Of a stretch of 64,000 bases of DNA, positions 1-8,562 are shown piece by piece. The notes under the pieces were generated by a model. It saw only the letters and a program-made list of their open reading frames with translations. It was not told the origin of the DNA and did not search any database. The DNA lies in the NCBI RefSeq assembly GCF_006546625.1, contig NZ_VIAR01000003.1, forward strand, positions 186,001-250,000. Reading direction: 5' to 3'. Both the position numbers and the translations under genes were made by a program. Source of the stretch: Haloflavibacter putidus. Lineage in GTDB: Bacteria > Bacteroidota > Bacteroidia > Flavobacteriales > Flavobacteriaceae. Numbering within the stretch: position 1 is the first letter of the stretch; each line of letters opens with the position of its first letter.

Positions 1-414
1 TCAGAAAATGCTGTAAAAAAGTATGGTTTGAAACCAATGGCAAAAATCCTGAGTTCTGCAGTAGTAGGCGTAGAACCACGAATAATGGGAATTGGTCCGG
101 TAGAAGCTTCTAACAAAGCATTAGAAAAAGCGGGATTAACCATGGACGATATGGATATCATAGAATTGAACGAAGCTTTTGCAGCACAAGCCTTGGCTTG
201 CATCAGAGCTTGGGGATTAAAAGACGACGACCCGCGATTAAATCCTAATGGTGGCGCCATTGCAATTGGGCATCCACTCGGCGTTACCGGAGCAAGATTA
301 GCTCATACCGCTGCTTTAGAATTACAACTTACCGGCAAAAAATACGCTCTAGTTACCATGTGTGTTGGTGTAGGGCAAGGTTATGCTGCGGTTATTGAAA
401 ATGCTGAGCTATAG
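1..414 (+). CDS. paaJ: 3-oxoadipyl-CoA/acetyl-CoA thiolase, C-terminal part
   Basis: The reading frame is open from base 1, so only the last 137 residues of a thiolase are present and the start lies outside the window. The thiolase C-terminal signatures are visible: NEAFAAQ, the NPNGGAIAIGHPLG block with the catalytic His, and CVGVGQG with the second catalytic Cys. Thiolases of this type cleave a 3-oxoacyl-CoA with CoA, and in phenylacetate degradation this is the last step (3-oxoadipyl-CoA to succinyl-CoA plus acetyl-CoA). Assignment to PaaJ rather than a fatty-acid thiolase rests on the neighbouring paaZ and paaY genes and is inferred. A decayed second copy of its 3' end follows at 441-509. 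Confidence 0.8.
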   Translation, partial: SENAVKKYGLKPMAKILSSAVVGVEPRIMGIGPVEASNKALEKAGLTMDDMDIIELNEAFAAQALACIRAWGLKDDDPRLNPNGGAIAIGHPLGVTGARLAHTAALELQLTGKKYALVTMCVGVGQGYAAVIENAEL

Positions 415-440
415 CGAAATCCCGAGAGCGCAGCGATTCT

Positions 441-509
441 GGATGTGTTGGTGTAAGGCAAAATTATGCCATAGTTATTGAAAACATTCCTACGAAAGCA
501 GCAATCTAA
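441..509 (+). pseudogene. Decayed duplicate of the thiolase 3' end
   Basis: Bases 444-484 repeat the thiolase end at 361-401 with an offset of 83 bp. Every difference in the aligned part is a transition. In frame it reads CVGVRQNYAIVIENI against CVGVGQGYAAVIENA in the intact gene, then runs on to a different stop at 507-509. The glycines of the CxGxGxG active-site loop are lost, so this is not functional. It may be the relic of a second thiolase gene or a scar of recombination next to the toxin-antitoxin pair. Confidence 0.75.
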
Positions 510-600
510 GAAGCAAAAGGAAACAAGTTTTGATAAGCAAAAACAAAGACATTTTTAAAAATTGAATAAAAAATACAAATAAGATTATCCACTTTTTGAG

Positions 601-640
601 AATATAAGTTTTTGATAACCTGATTAGTGGAACTTATATT
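601..640. promoter_or_regulatory. Inverted repeat upstream of the toxin-antitoxin pair
   Basis: Two perfect 10-bp arms (aatataagtt at 601-610 and aacttatatt at 631-640) flank a 20-nt spacer that ends 32 bp before the antitoxin start. RHH antitoxins commonly bind such repeats to autoregulate. That role here is inferred from position only. Confidence 0.4.
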
Positions 641-672
641 TATTAATTATATTTACAAAAAATAAATATAAA

Positions 673-918
673 ATGGCAACATTCACCTCATCTCTACCGG
701 ATCATTTATTAAAAGAATTGGCAAAAACAGCCAAAGAATTAAAGATGCCCAAGAATAAAGTTATAGAAAAAGCTTTGGAGATTTTTTTAGATGAAGTTCA
801 AAGGGCTAAATATGCTGAATCTTACCGAAGGGCGGCAAAAGATAAAGATATGATGGCGATGGCAGAAGAAGGAATGGCAGATTACTTTAAACAGCTTCAA
901 GATTTAGATAAAGAATGA
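673..918 (+). CDS. Ribbon-helix-helix type antitoxin
   Basis: This 81-residue protein begins with a short beta-strand segment (MATFTSSLP) followed by two helices, HLLKELAKTAKEL and PKNKVIEKALEIFL, as in MetJ/Arc/CopG ribbon-helix-helix DNA-binding domains. The acidic, helical C-terminal tail (from about residue 50) is where such antitoxins usually bind their toxin. The stop overlaps the start of the downstream MazF-like toxin by four bases (ATGA at 915-918), so the two are almost certainly co-translated. It would bind DNA at its own promoter, where a 10-bp inverted repeat lies at 601-640, and neutralise the toxin. The pair sits inside the paa cluster between the thiolase and paaZ, which suggests a later insertion. 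Confidence 0.75.
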   Translation: MATFTSSLPDHLLKELAKTAKELKMPKNKVIEKALEIFLDEVQRAKYAESYRRAAKDKDMMAMAEEGMADYFKQLQDLDKE

Positions 919-1247
919 AGCAAGGAGAAATCTGGCAGGTTTATTTCGATCCAATAAGAGGCAATGAACAAGGAGGGAACCGTCCAGCAGTAGTAGTTAG
1001 TGGGAATACCTTAAATAAAAATTTGGGTGTAGTGATTGTTTGTCCATTAACTAGTTCTATTCATAATTTTGAAGGAAATCCAGTTTTGGAGGCGACACAG
1101 GAGAATGGTTTGAAGCGAAAATCTGAAATAATGATTTTCCATATCCGGTCTCTATCTAAAGATCGTTTTAAACGAAAATTAGGTAATATTACTATGCCGG
1201 AGCTAAGTCAAATCAAGCAAACAATTTACGATATTTTAAAGTATTAG
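915..1247 (+). CDS. mazF: MazF/PemK-type toxin endoribonuclease
   Basis: The 110-residue protein carries the MazF/PemK family signature: the N-terminal QGEIWQVYFDPIRGNEQ strand-loop, then GGNRPAVVVSGN and CPLTSS, and the usual total length of about 110 residues. MazF toxins are sequence-specific mRNA ribonucleases held inactive by a cognate antitoxin. The start codon overlaps the antitoxin stop (ATGA), typical of a toxin-antitoxin operon. No transposon or integrase accompanies it. The cleavage specificity cannot be read from the sequence. Confidence 0.88.
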   Translation: MKQGEIWQVYFDPIRGNEQGGNRPAVVVSGNTLNKNLGVVIVCPLTSSIHNFEGNPVLEATQENGLKRKSEIMIFHIRSLSKDRFKRKLGNITMPELSQIKQTIYDILKY

Positions 1248-1345
1248 ATTCATTTTATTTTTTATAGATTGGGTTTTGTTCTTTATTATAAAATATATTT
1301 AACAGACGGCTATTGGGAGAACAATAGAGTTAAAAAAAATAAAAA

Positions 1346-3883
1346 ATGCAAAAATTACAAAGTTATATTAACGGAAAATGGGTAGAAGGTTCTGGCGAAG
1401 GCGTACCAATGCTAGATGCCGTTACCGGAGAAACCATTGCGTTAAGTGATACAAAAGGGCTTGATTTTGATCAAGCTCTAAAATATGGTAGAAAAAAAGG
1501 AGAAGCTTTACGGAAAATGACATTCCAAGAACGCGGATTAATGCTTAAAAAATTGGCCTTTTACCTGCAAAAAAAGAAAAAACAATTTTACGAGGTAAGC
1601 TACCGTACCGGAGCCACCAAAGCAGATAGTTGGGTAGATATTGAAGGCGGATTTGGAAACCTCTTCGCCAATGCTTCTTTACGGAAAATTTTCCCAAACC
1701 AGCCTTTTGATGTGGAAGGAGATCCTATAGATTTATCGCGTGGCGGTCGTTTTATGGGGCATCATATTTTGGTACCAAAAGAAGGAGTCGCGGTACACAT
1801 CAATGCTTTTAATTTTCCGGTTTGGGGAATGTTAGAAAAATGTGCCGTAAACTGGATGGCCGGAATGCCTGCAGTGGTAAAACCAGCCACCAATACTTCG
1901 TTTTTAACAGAAGCGGTAGTGCGCGAAATCATTAATTCGGGAATTTTACCCGAAGGTTCTTTACAACTTATTTCAGGTTCTGCGCGTTCTATTTTAGATA
2001 CGGTAGAATCGCAAGACGTGGTGACGTTTACCGGCTCTGCAGATACCGGAAGACTTTTAAAATCGCATAAACGCTTATTAGAAGAATCGGTTCCGTTTAA
2101 TATGGAGGCAGATTCTTTAAATTCTTCTGTTTTAGGGGAAGATGCAAAACCAGGAACGCCAGAATTTGCTTTATTCATTAAAGAAGTCCGCAATGAAATG
2201 ACTTCCAAGTGTGGTCAAAAATGTACCGCAATTCGGCGCGTGATTGTCCCGGAAAATTTGGTAGAAGATGTACAAATTGCCTTGGGCAAGTCGCTCGGAA
2301 AAGTTACTGTTGGCGATCCGCGTTTAAAAGAAGTGCGTATGGGGGCATTGGTAAGCAAAGATCAAGTACAAGAAGTACGCGAGCGGGTGCAAGAAATGAA
2401 TAAAACCGCTAGTTTGGTGTATGGCGATTTAGAAAATATAAAAACCATTGGAGCAGATACCAAAAAAGGTGCGTTTATGTCGCCTATTGTATTGCGAGAA
2501 GATAATCCGTTTGAAAATCTTGTCGTTCACACTACAGAGGCTTTTGGTCCGGTGAGTACTATTATGCCGTATAAAAATTTAGACGAAGCTATAAAATTGT
2601 CTAAAATGGGCAAAGGTTCTTTGGTAAGTTCTATTGCTACCGGCGATGATAAAATAGCCCGCGATTATACGGTAAAAGCAGCTACGCACCACGGTAGAAT
2701 TTTGGTAATTAACAGAGAAAGCGCCAAGCAGAGTACCGGTCACGGTTCGCCATTGCCAATGTTGGTGCACGGCGGTCCCGGAAGAGCCGGCGGCGGCGAA
2801 GAAATGGGCGGTAAACGCGGCGTAAAGCACTACATGCAGCGTTGTGCCATTCAAGGTTCGCCAACTACCTTAACAGAAATTACCGGTATTTATCAAGCCA
2901 ATTCCAAATATAAAGAGGCAGAAAAACATCCGTTTGCATACCATTGGGAAGACATTCAGCCCGGTATGTCGTTAAAAACGCATAACAGAACTTTAACCGA
3001 TACAGATATTGTAAACTTCGGTAATCTTACTTGGGATCATTTTTATGCCCATACAGATATTACTTCCTTAGACGGTAGTATTTTTGAGAAGAGAACCGCA
3101 CACGGATACTTTATTATTTCCGCAGCAGCGGGATTATTTGTATATCCTAATAAAGGTCCGGTAGCGGCAAATTATGGTTTAGAAGAAATTCGTTTTTTGC
3201 GCCCGTTGTATCATAACGACACGATTCACGTGCGATTAACTTGTAAAGAGAAAATAGATCGCGAACAAAAAGGAAGAGAATTACCCAGCGGAATCGTAAA
3301 ATGGTTTGTAGAGGTTTTTGACACCAACGTAACCGACGGAAAACTACCGAAAGACGAAGCAGAAGAAAAAGAGAGTTTAGTTGCTATTGCCACCATTTTG
3401 ACGATGGTGCAAAAGAAGCAAAATACCTTTACGGAAATTAACGAAGATGTTATCAATTCCGCTTTAGCGAAATTAAACGAAGACACAAAACCACAATGGG
3501 GCGAAATGAAACCCCAAGATTTGGTAGAACACTTAGAAGCAAGTTACCGAATTGCTTCGGGCGAAATCCAGGATTTTGAAATTGCTACGCCAGAGAAATA
3601 TTTAGATGATACCCGTTCTACTTTATGGAATTATGAAAAGATGCCCAAGAATTATAATTTCCCGTTATACGAAGAAGGAAAACTCCCAGAATTGAAACAT
3701 GAAAACTTGGAAGAAGCAAAGAAAAAACTGCAGGAAGCTCGAGAAGAATATATTGAGTTCTTTAAAGAAAACCCGGATGCTATTACCAAAAATGCCGTGT
3801 TTGGAGAGTTAACCAAATACGAATGGGAGTTGTTAGAGCGTAAACACCTTAACCATCATTTTGAGCAGTTTGGTATGTTGTAA
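1346..3883 (+). CDS. paaZ: PaaZ: oxepin-CoA hydrolase / semialdehyde dehydrogenase with extra C-terminal domain
   Basis: PaaZ opens the oxepin-CoA ring with its hydratase domain and oxidises the resulting semialdehyde with its aldehyde dehydrogenase domain in aerobic phenylacetate degradation. Residues 1 to about 515 are the dehydrogenase, with Glu254 in NMEADSLN and the nucleophile Cys293 in GQKCTAIRR. Residues about 530-690 are a MaoC hot-dog hydratase with Asp564 and His569 in DHFYAHTD. The family is normally about 680 residues, but this protein has 845. The extra 150 or so residues look like a DinB-superfamily DUF1569 domain (WGEMKPQDLVEHL near the start, EWELLERKHLNHHFEQFG near the end). 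A large hairpin at 3905-3980 follows the stop. Confidence 0.92.
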   Translation: MQKLQSYINGKWVEGSGEGVPMLDAVTGETIALSDTKGLDFDQALKYGRKKGEALRKMTFQERGLMLKKLAFYLQKKKKQFYEVSYRTGATKADSWVDIEGGFGNLFANASLRKIFPNQPFDVEGDPIDLSRGGRFMGHHILVPKEGVAVHINAFNFPVWGMLEKCAVNWMAGMPAVVKPATNTSFLTEAVVREIINSGILPEGSLQLISGSARSILDTVESQDVVTFTGSADTGRLLKSHKRLLEESVPFNMEADSLNSSVLGEDAKPGTPEFALFIKEVRNEMTSKCGQKCTAIRRVIVPENLVEDVQIALGKSLGKVTVGDPRLKEVRMGALVSKDQVQEVRERVQEMNKTASLVYGDLENIKTIGADTKKGAFMSPIVLREDNPFENLVVHTTEAFGPVSTIMPYKNLDEAIKLSKMGKGSLVSSIATGDDKIARDYTVKAATHHGRILVINRESAKQSTGHGSPLPMLVHGGPGRAGGGEEMGGKRGVKHYMQRCAIQGSPTTLTEITGIYQANSKYKEAEKHPFAYHWEDIQPGMSLKTHNRTLTDTDIVNFGNLTWDHFYAHTDITSLDGSIFEKRTAHGYFIISAAAGLFVYPNKGPVAANYGLEEIRFLRPLYHNDTIHVRLTCKEKIDREQKGRELPSGIVKWFVEVFDTNVTDGKLPKDEAEEKESLVAIATILTMVQKKQNTFTEINEDVINSALAKLNEDTKPQWGEMKPQDLVEHLEASYRIASGEIQDFEIATPEKYLDDTRSTLWNYEKMPKNYNFPLYEEGKLPELKHENLEEAKKKLQEAREEYIEFFKENPDAITKNAVFGELTKYEWELLERKHLNHHFEQFGML

Positions 3884-3904
3884 GAAGTGTAGATAGAACA
3901 ATAG

Positions 3905-3980
3905 ATAAAGCCGTCTAACTAAGAGAAAGATCCTGAATCAAGTTCAGGATGACAAATCTTCCTCAATTAGATGGCTTTAT
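3905..3980. terminator. Nested hairpin between convergent paaZ and DPP7 genes
   Basis: An outer 14-bp stem (3905-3918 with 3967-3980, one G-T pair) encloses an inner hairpin tcctgaa-tcaag-ttcagga (3931-3949). It separates two convergent genes, so a bidirectional terminator is likely. The inner hairpin followed by TGACA matches a repeat type seen again at 13756. Confidence 0.6.
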
Positions 3981-4006
3981 TATTTCAGTAAACTACGTTT
4001 GCTAGT

Positions 4007-6148
4007 TTACTTCACTAAAGTCAACTCATCAATAAGATGTGTTGCTCCGGCATATTTGTCTATTAAAAACAATACGTATCTAATATCTACACTAATGGTG
4101 CGTTGCAATTCATCGTCAAAAATAACATCGCCGGCCATGGCTTCAATGTTTCCGTCAAAGGCCAAACCAATTAATTCTCCGTTTCCGTTTAAAACTGGCG
4201 AGCCAGAATTTCCGCCGGTAATATCATTATCAGTTAAAAAGTTTACCGGCAAATAACCATCTTCATCGGCATACTGGCCAAAATCTTTTTTCTCGTATAA
4301 ATCGATTAACTTTTGCGGCATATCAAACTCTTCGTCTCCCGGTTGGTATTTGGCAACTGTTCCCTTTAAAGTAGTATAATAGTTTTTCTTAGCATCGTTA
4401 CTTTCATCTTCAGGTAAGGCAATTACTTTTCCGTAAGTTAAACGCAAAGTGCTGTTGGCATCCGGATAATATTTTTTGTCTGGGTTTTGCTCTCGCATTC
4501 CTTGAATCATCAACCTAAAAGCTTTTTGGTATTTGTCTTGCCACTCTTTTTCCTCGTCGGTTTCTGCTCTATAATGCATTAACAAATCTGTAGATAAGGC
4601 GTACATAGGGTCGTTGTCAAGCTCTTCTATATTCGGGTTGTTTAAAAATGCTCTAAAGCTCTCTTCAGATTTAAAAATGCTGTTTTCTATTGCTTGGTCT
4701 ATATATTTTTGCCAAGCTTCTACATCATTATCGCTTTTATCAGCAATTTCTTTTACTTTAGGGGCAATATCTTTTGCTTTTTCAGAGTACAAATGTAATT
4801 GAGAAGCCAGTACATCTTTTTCTAAAGGGAGATACAAACCATCGTATAATTTCTCGATTTCATTCTCTAATTTAGGTAACATCTCTGCTTGTTTCGCCTC
4901 GTTCTGCGTAAGGTAATATTCCATAGTTTTTCCTAAACGGTATGGAATTGTAGCCATTCGCGTACGCAATAAAAGACTTAAATAATTACGATGACGACTA
5001 CTTTCGTTGGTCTTTTTATAATACTTGTTAATAATAGGCATTACCTCTTCGTACTTGTCACTTTCTTGCTTTTTAGCCCATTTTTGGAATTTTTTCTCTG
5101 CTTTACGCTTGGTTTTGGCAGTTTTATGCTGTTTTAGCGCATCTATCATTCCTTGTCTGTTTTTCCAATAATTGGCAATACGGGCATAGCTGGAAGCGTA
5201 ATCTAAATTCACTTGTGGTTTTTCATCCATATATTTCTTCATCACATCCATAGATGTTTTAGAAGCTTCTACCCAAGCAGGATATGCGTACTCTACATTT
5301 TGCTCAATTCCTGCAGCAGGCATCCAACGATTGGTTCTTCCGGGGTAACCCAAAATCATAGCAAAATCGTTTTCTTCAAAACCTTTAATGCTAGTTGGTA
5401 AGTGATATTTTGGTTCTAATGGTACGTTGTCTTCAGAATACTCAGCGGGATTTCCGTCTTTATCTGCATACACTCTAAATAAAGAAAAATCTCCGGTATG
5501 GCGCGGCCACTCCCAGTTATCTGTATCGCCACCAAATTTCCCAATGTCTTTTGGCGGAGTTCCTACCAAACGTACATCGTTATAATCTTGGTAAACAAAG
5601 TAGTAAAACTCATTACCGCTGTAAAAAGACTTTACGGAAACGGTGTATTTTCCATCTTCGCTGTTTTCTTTTTGAATTTTTGCCATCTCTTTATTTAAAG
5701 CGGCTTCGCGTTCGTCTTCTGTCATTTGGCCGTTTACTTGCGCCAGCATACGTTCCGAAACATCGTCCATTCGCACAAAGAAGCGCACCGAAAGATTCTC
5801 CGGTTTTAACTCTTCTTCATAATTTTTTGCCCAAAACCCGTTGTTGAGGTAATCGTTTTCTTCTGTAGAAAGTTCAGCAATATTACCGTAACCACAGTGA
5901 TGGTTGGTAAGCACCAAACCTTTGTTGGAAATGATTTCTGCAGTACAACCACCGCCAAATTGTACGATAGCATCTTTTAAGCTTTGGTTGTTGATACTGT
6001 AAATTTCTTCGGGCGTAAGTTGAAGCCCCATTTTTTGCATATCTACGTAATTTAAACGCTCAATATGCATTAAAAACCACATTCCTTCATTTGCCCTTAC
6101 GGGTAAAAAGAATGTAGCCAAGAGTAAACATAAAAGTATTTTTTTCAT
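4007..6148 (-). CDS. dpp7: S46 family dipeptidyl peptidase, DPP7-like
   Basis: This 713-residue exported protein (signal peptide about residues 1-19, MKKILLCLLLATFFLPVRA) is an S46 serine peptidase that removes dipeptides from peptide N-termini in the periplasm. The catalytic His lies in TNHHCGYG (residues 81-88), an Asp in the GGDTDNWEWPRHTGDF block, and the nucleophile Ser648 in GGNSGSP. In Porphyromonas S46 enzymes the S1 residue decides specificity: Gly gives DPP7 (hydrophobic P1), Arg gives DPP11 (Asp/Glu P1). Here the equivalent residue is Gly666 in AFDGN, so DPP7-like specificity is inferred. A paralogue with Arg lies at 8563-10752. It stands alone and convergent to paaZ. Confidence 0.9.
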   Translation of the reverse strand: MKKILLCLLLATFFLPVRANEGMWFLMHIERLNYVDMQKMGLQLTPEEIYSINNQSLKDAIVQFGGGCTAEIISNKGLVLTNHHCGYGNIAELSTEENDYLNNGFWAKNYEEELKPENLSVRFFVRMDDVSERMLAQVNGQMTEDEREAALNKEMAKIQKENSEDGKYTVSVKSFYSGNEFYYFVYQDYNDVRLVGTPPKDIGKFGGDTDNWEWPRHTGDFSLFRVYADKDGNPAEYSEDNVPLEPKYHLPTSIKGFEENDFAMILGYPGRTNRWMPAAGIEQNVEYAYPAWVEASKTSMDVMKKYMDEKPQVNLDYASSYARIANYWKNRQGMIDALKQHKTAKTKRKAEKKFQKWAKKQESDKYEEVMPIINKYYKKTNESSRHRNYLSLLLRTRMATIPYRLGKTMEYYLTQNEAKQAEMLPKLENEIEKLYDGLYLPLEKDVLASQLHLYSEKAKDIAPKVKEIADKSDNDVEAWQKYIDQAIENSIFKSEESFRAFLNNPNIEELDNDPMYALSTDLLMHYRAETDEEKEWQDKYQKAFRLMIQGMREQNPDKKYYPDANSTLRLTYGKVIALPEDESNDAKKNYYTTLKGTVAKYQPGDEEFDMPQKLIDLYEKKDFGQYADEDGYLPVNFLTDNDITGGNSGSPVLNGNGELIGLAFDGNIEAMAGDVIFDDELQRTISVDIRYVLFLIDKYAGATHLIDELTLVK

Positions 6149-6369
6149 GGAATTATGTATTGGTTATAAAATGATTTTAAGTTGTATCACAAAGATACTT
6201 CTTTACGTAAGTAAGACCCTTTCCATGCTCAAAAGTTTAACGCTTTATGCGGAATTTTTTATACCACTAAGTTTAGAGACAGTTTGTTTTTGGTTTTTAA
6301 GTATTTTTTAGACTTCTATTTGTGGCAATACATTATACAATGATTATTTTTGAAGCAAAACACAATACT

Positions 6370-7125
6370 ATGAGTGAACAAGCATACGTAAAGAAAAATA
6401 TAAAGAATAAAATTGCGACCGTAGAATTTTTTCATCCTGCTCATAATTCGTTACCGGGAAAAATCTTGGCAGAATTGGCAGATACCATTACAGAAATAGG
6501 ACAAAATGATGAGGTTTTAGTAATTGTCTTAAAATCTGGTGGCGACCGCACTTTTTGTGCCGGGGCAAGCTTTACGGAATTAATCAATATTGAAAACGAA
6601 AAAGACGGCGAGAAATTTTTTATGGGCTTTGCCAATGTAATTAACGCAATGCGCAAATGTCCTAAATTTATTATTGGTCAAGTACAAGGAAAAGCTGTTG
6701 GCGGCGGAGTAGGAGTCGCCTCTGCGGTAGATTATTGTATGGCCACTAAATTTTCGGCAATTAAATTGAGTGAATTGAATTTAGGTATCGGGCCTTTTGT
6801 AGTTGGACCGGCAGTAGAGCGTAAAATAGGAACCAGCGGGATGTCTCAAATTGCTATAGATGCCAATTCTTTTTATTCGCCAGAATGGGCCAAGCAAAAA
6901 GGCTTGTATGCCAATGTTTACGAATCTGCAGAAGAGTTGGAAGAAGCAGTAGCAGAATTAGCGCAAAATTTATGTGCTTACAATCCGGAAGCCGTTAAAG
7001 AAATGAAACAAATGTTCTGGCGCGGAACCGAAGATTGGGACGAGCTTTTAAACGAACGCGCAAAAATTAGTGGAAGATTAGTTTTATCTGATTTTACGAA
7101 AGATAAATTGGAGAAGTATAAGTAA
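6370..7125 (+). CDS. Enoyl-CoA hydratase/isomerase family protein
   Basis: This crotonase-fold protein of about 251 residues would hydrate or isomerise an enoyl-CoA thioester. Visible blocks are the oxyanion-hole segment GDRTFCAGASFTEL, the GGGVGVASAVDYCMA helix start and the SELNLGIGP segment with the usual acidic residue. In this setting, between paaZ and paaY, it is a candidate for the PaaF or PaaG step of phenylacetate degradation, but I cannot tell which. The ATG at 6370 (MSEQAYVKKN) is chosen over a GTG at 6322, because the intervening 16 residues (AIHYTMIIFEAKHNT) do not look like a crotonase N-terminus. A hairpin at 7170-7190 follows the gene. Confidence 0.82.
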   Translation: MSEQAYVKKNIKNKIATVEFFHPAHNSLPGKILAELADTITEIGQNDEVLVIVLKSGGDRTFCAGASFTELINIENEKDGEKFFMGFANVINAMRKCPKFIIGQVQGKAVGGGVGVASAVDYCMATKFSAIKLSELNLGIGPFVVGPAVERKIGTSGMSQIAIDANSFYSPEWAKQKGLYANVYESAEELEEAVAELAQNLCAYNPEAVKEMKQMFWRGTEDWDELLNERAKISGRLVLSDFTKDKLEKYK

Positions 7126-7169
7126 AAAGTAGATGGCAAAAACCCTACCGTCATTACTTTGCAATGCCA

Positions 7170-7190
7170 CCTTCCCTTTGAAAGGGAAGG
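7170..7190. terminator. Hairpin after the enoyl-CoA hydratase gene
   Basis: Two perfect 10-bp arms (ccttcccttt and aaagggaagg) around one base, followed by a short T-run. It lies between the enoyl-CoA hydratase gene and paaY. The downstream stretch 7210-7245 has two imperfect copies of an AATCTCTA-containing unit, a simple repeat with no apparent function. Confidence 0.45.
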
Positions 7191-7253
7191 AGCTTTTTGC
7201 TTTATAATCCACAATCTCTAGTTCCCAATCTCTAATCCCTAATATACTAAAAC

Positions 7254-7853
7254 ATGATCTACAAATTTAAAAACCACATCCCCGTAATTCACGAAAGCAG
7301 CTTTGTGCATCCACTTGCTGCGGTAACCGGTAATGTTATTATTGGAAAAGATTGTTATATAGGTCCGGGTGCCGCAATTCGTGGCGACTGGGGCGAAATT
7401 GTTTTGGAAGACGGCGTAAACGTGCAAGAAAATTGTACGGTACATATGTTTCCGGGGAAAAGCATAACGCTAAAAAAAGGAGCGCACGTCGGGCACGGCG
7501 CAATTATTCACGGTGCTAATTTAGGCGAAAACTGTCTTATAGGGATGAATGCGGTAATTATGGATGATGCCCAAATTGGTGATGAAAGCATCGTGGGCGC
7601 GATGGCTTTTGTAAAAGCTGAAACCAAAATAGAAAAACGCAGTCTGGTGGTTGGCAACCCGGCAAAAGTGATTAAAAAAGTTTCAGATGAAATGATTGCT
7701 TGGAAAACTGCCGGAACCAAATTGTATCAACGTCTGCCGGCAGATTGTCACGAAGGTTTGGAAGAAGTGGAGCCGCTTCGGGAAATTCCTAAAAACCGAC
7801 CTAAACAAGAAAATTTTTACCAGACCTTACAAGAGATGAAAAAAAGCGATTAA
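7254..7853 (+). CDS. paaY: PaaY-like gamma-carbonic-anhydrase-fold protein
   Basis: The 199-residue protein is a left-handed beta-helix of the gamma carbonic anhydrase type, with successive hexapeptide turns (VIIGKDCYIGPGAAIRG, CTVHMFPG, HVGHGAIIHGANLG, CLIGMNAVIMDDAQIG) and three metal-site histidines (VHM, HVGHGA, IHGA). The E. coli homologue PaaY is 196 residues and acts as a thioesterase that clears dead-end CoA esters formed in phenylacetate breakdown. The C-terminal region (ETAGTKLYQ-like KTAGTKLYQRL) also fits PaaY rather than a housekeeping gamma-CA. It lies 128 bp after the enoyl-CoA hydratase gene. Its stop overlaps the convergent GNAT gene by 4 bp. Confidence 0.85.
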   Translation: MIYKFKNHIPVIHESSFVHPLAAVTGNVIIGKDCYIGPGAAIRGDWGEIVLEDGVNVQENCTVHMFPGKSITLKKGAHVGHGAIIHGANLGENCLIGMNAVIMDDAQIGDESIVGAMAFVKAETKIEKRSLVVGNPAKVIKKVSDEMIAWKTAGTKLYQRLPADCHEGLEEVEPLREIPKNRPKQENFYQTLQEMKKSD

Positions 7854-8416
7854 TCGAGTTTCTTTTGTAAATGCTCGTAAGAATGCTTTCCTAAACGTAC
7901 TTTGTTTACAGCTTGAAACCCGATGCGCTCGTACAAACATTTTGCTTTTGGGTTTTCTAAGTCTACTAATAATCCTATATGAGAATGTTTGTTTTCTAAA
8001 GCAATTTTTTCAGCAAATTGTATAAGTTGACTCCCAATTTTCTTTCCGCGATAGGCGGGATCTACACTCAATGCGTCTAAATAAAACTCTCCGGCTTTTG
8101 TTTCTGGATTTAGATTGCCGTCAAAAGCATAATTTTCCTTTAAAAATAGTTGCAATTTTTGCTGAAGTGGCAAATGGTACTTAGCGTCATAAGCAATAAG
8201 AATACCAACAATTTTCTTATCAGAAATGGCAACTAATGTATTATAATAACTATACAGACTATCTTCTAGCAAAAACTGTTGTTGCAAAAATTCTATAGCT
8301 TTTTCTTTATTTTCTTCTCCGATATAAAAATAAATTAAATCTTCCATAGCGTGTAATATCAATTCCGCGGAAGCTGAAGCATGCTCTTTTTTAGCAGGTA
8401 TGATTTCTAATTGCAT
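7850..8416 (-). CDS. GNAT family N-acetyltransferase
   Basis: This 188-residue cytosolic protein shows the GNAT acetyl-CoA site: YLDALSVDPAYRGKKIGSQLI (motif A with the Q/R-x-x-G-x-G/A type loop) and the C-terminal LVDLENPKAKCLYERIGFQ helix-strand. GNAT enzymes move an acetyl group from acetyl-CoA to an amine, but the substrate cannot be inferred here. It is convergent with paaY and not part of its operon. The ORF ends inside the paaY stop codon region, so the two 3' ends overlap by four bases. Confidence 0.8.
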   Translation of the reverse strand: MQLEIIPAKKEHASASAELILHAMEDLIYFYIGEENKEKAIEFLQQQFLLEDSLYSYYNTLVAISDKKIVGILIAYDAKYHLPLQQKLQLFLKENYAFDGNLNPETKAGEFYLDALSVDPAYRGKKIGSQLIQFAEKIALENKHSHIGLLVDLENPKAKCLYERIGFQAVNKVRLGKHSYEHLQKKLD

Positions 8417-8508
8417 AATAATTAAAGATTTTATACAGAAATAAAACAGACAAGATACTATCTTTTTAGTAATTTCTCTCCGTTCTGACTGTTCGTAATT
8501 TAGACCAT

Positions 8509-8544
8509 AAAAAAACCGATGCCAAGCACGACATCGGTTTTTTT
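8509..8544 (-). terminator. Terminator of the DPP11-like gene
   Basis: A 13-bp perfect stem (aaaaaaaccgatg with catcggttttttt) lies 20 bp after the stop of the leftward S46 peptidase gene. The T-rich arm suits intrinsic termination in both directions. Confidence 0.75.
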
Positions 8545-8562
8545 GTTGAAATTTAGAAAGTG

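Noticed and set aside
1762-2208. A 148-codon minus-strand frame inside paaZ
   Set aside because: It is a shadow of a well-supported dehydrogenase domain with no family features of its own.
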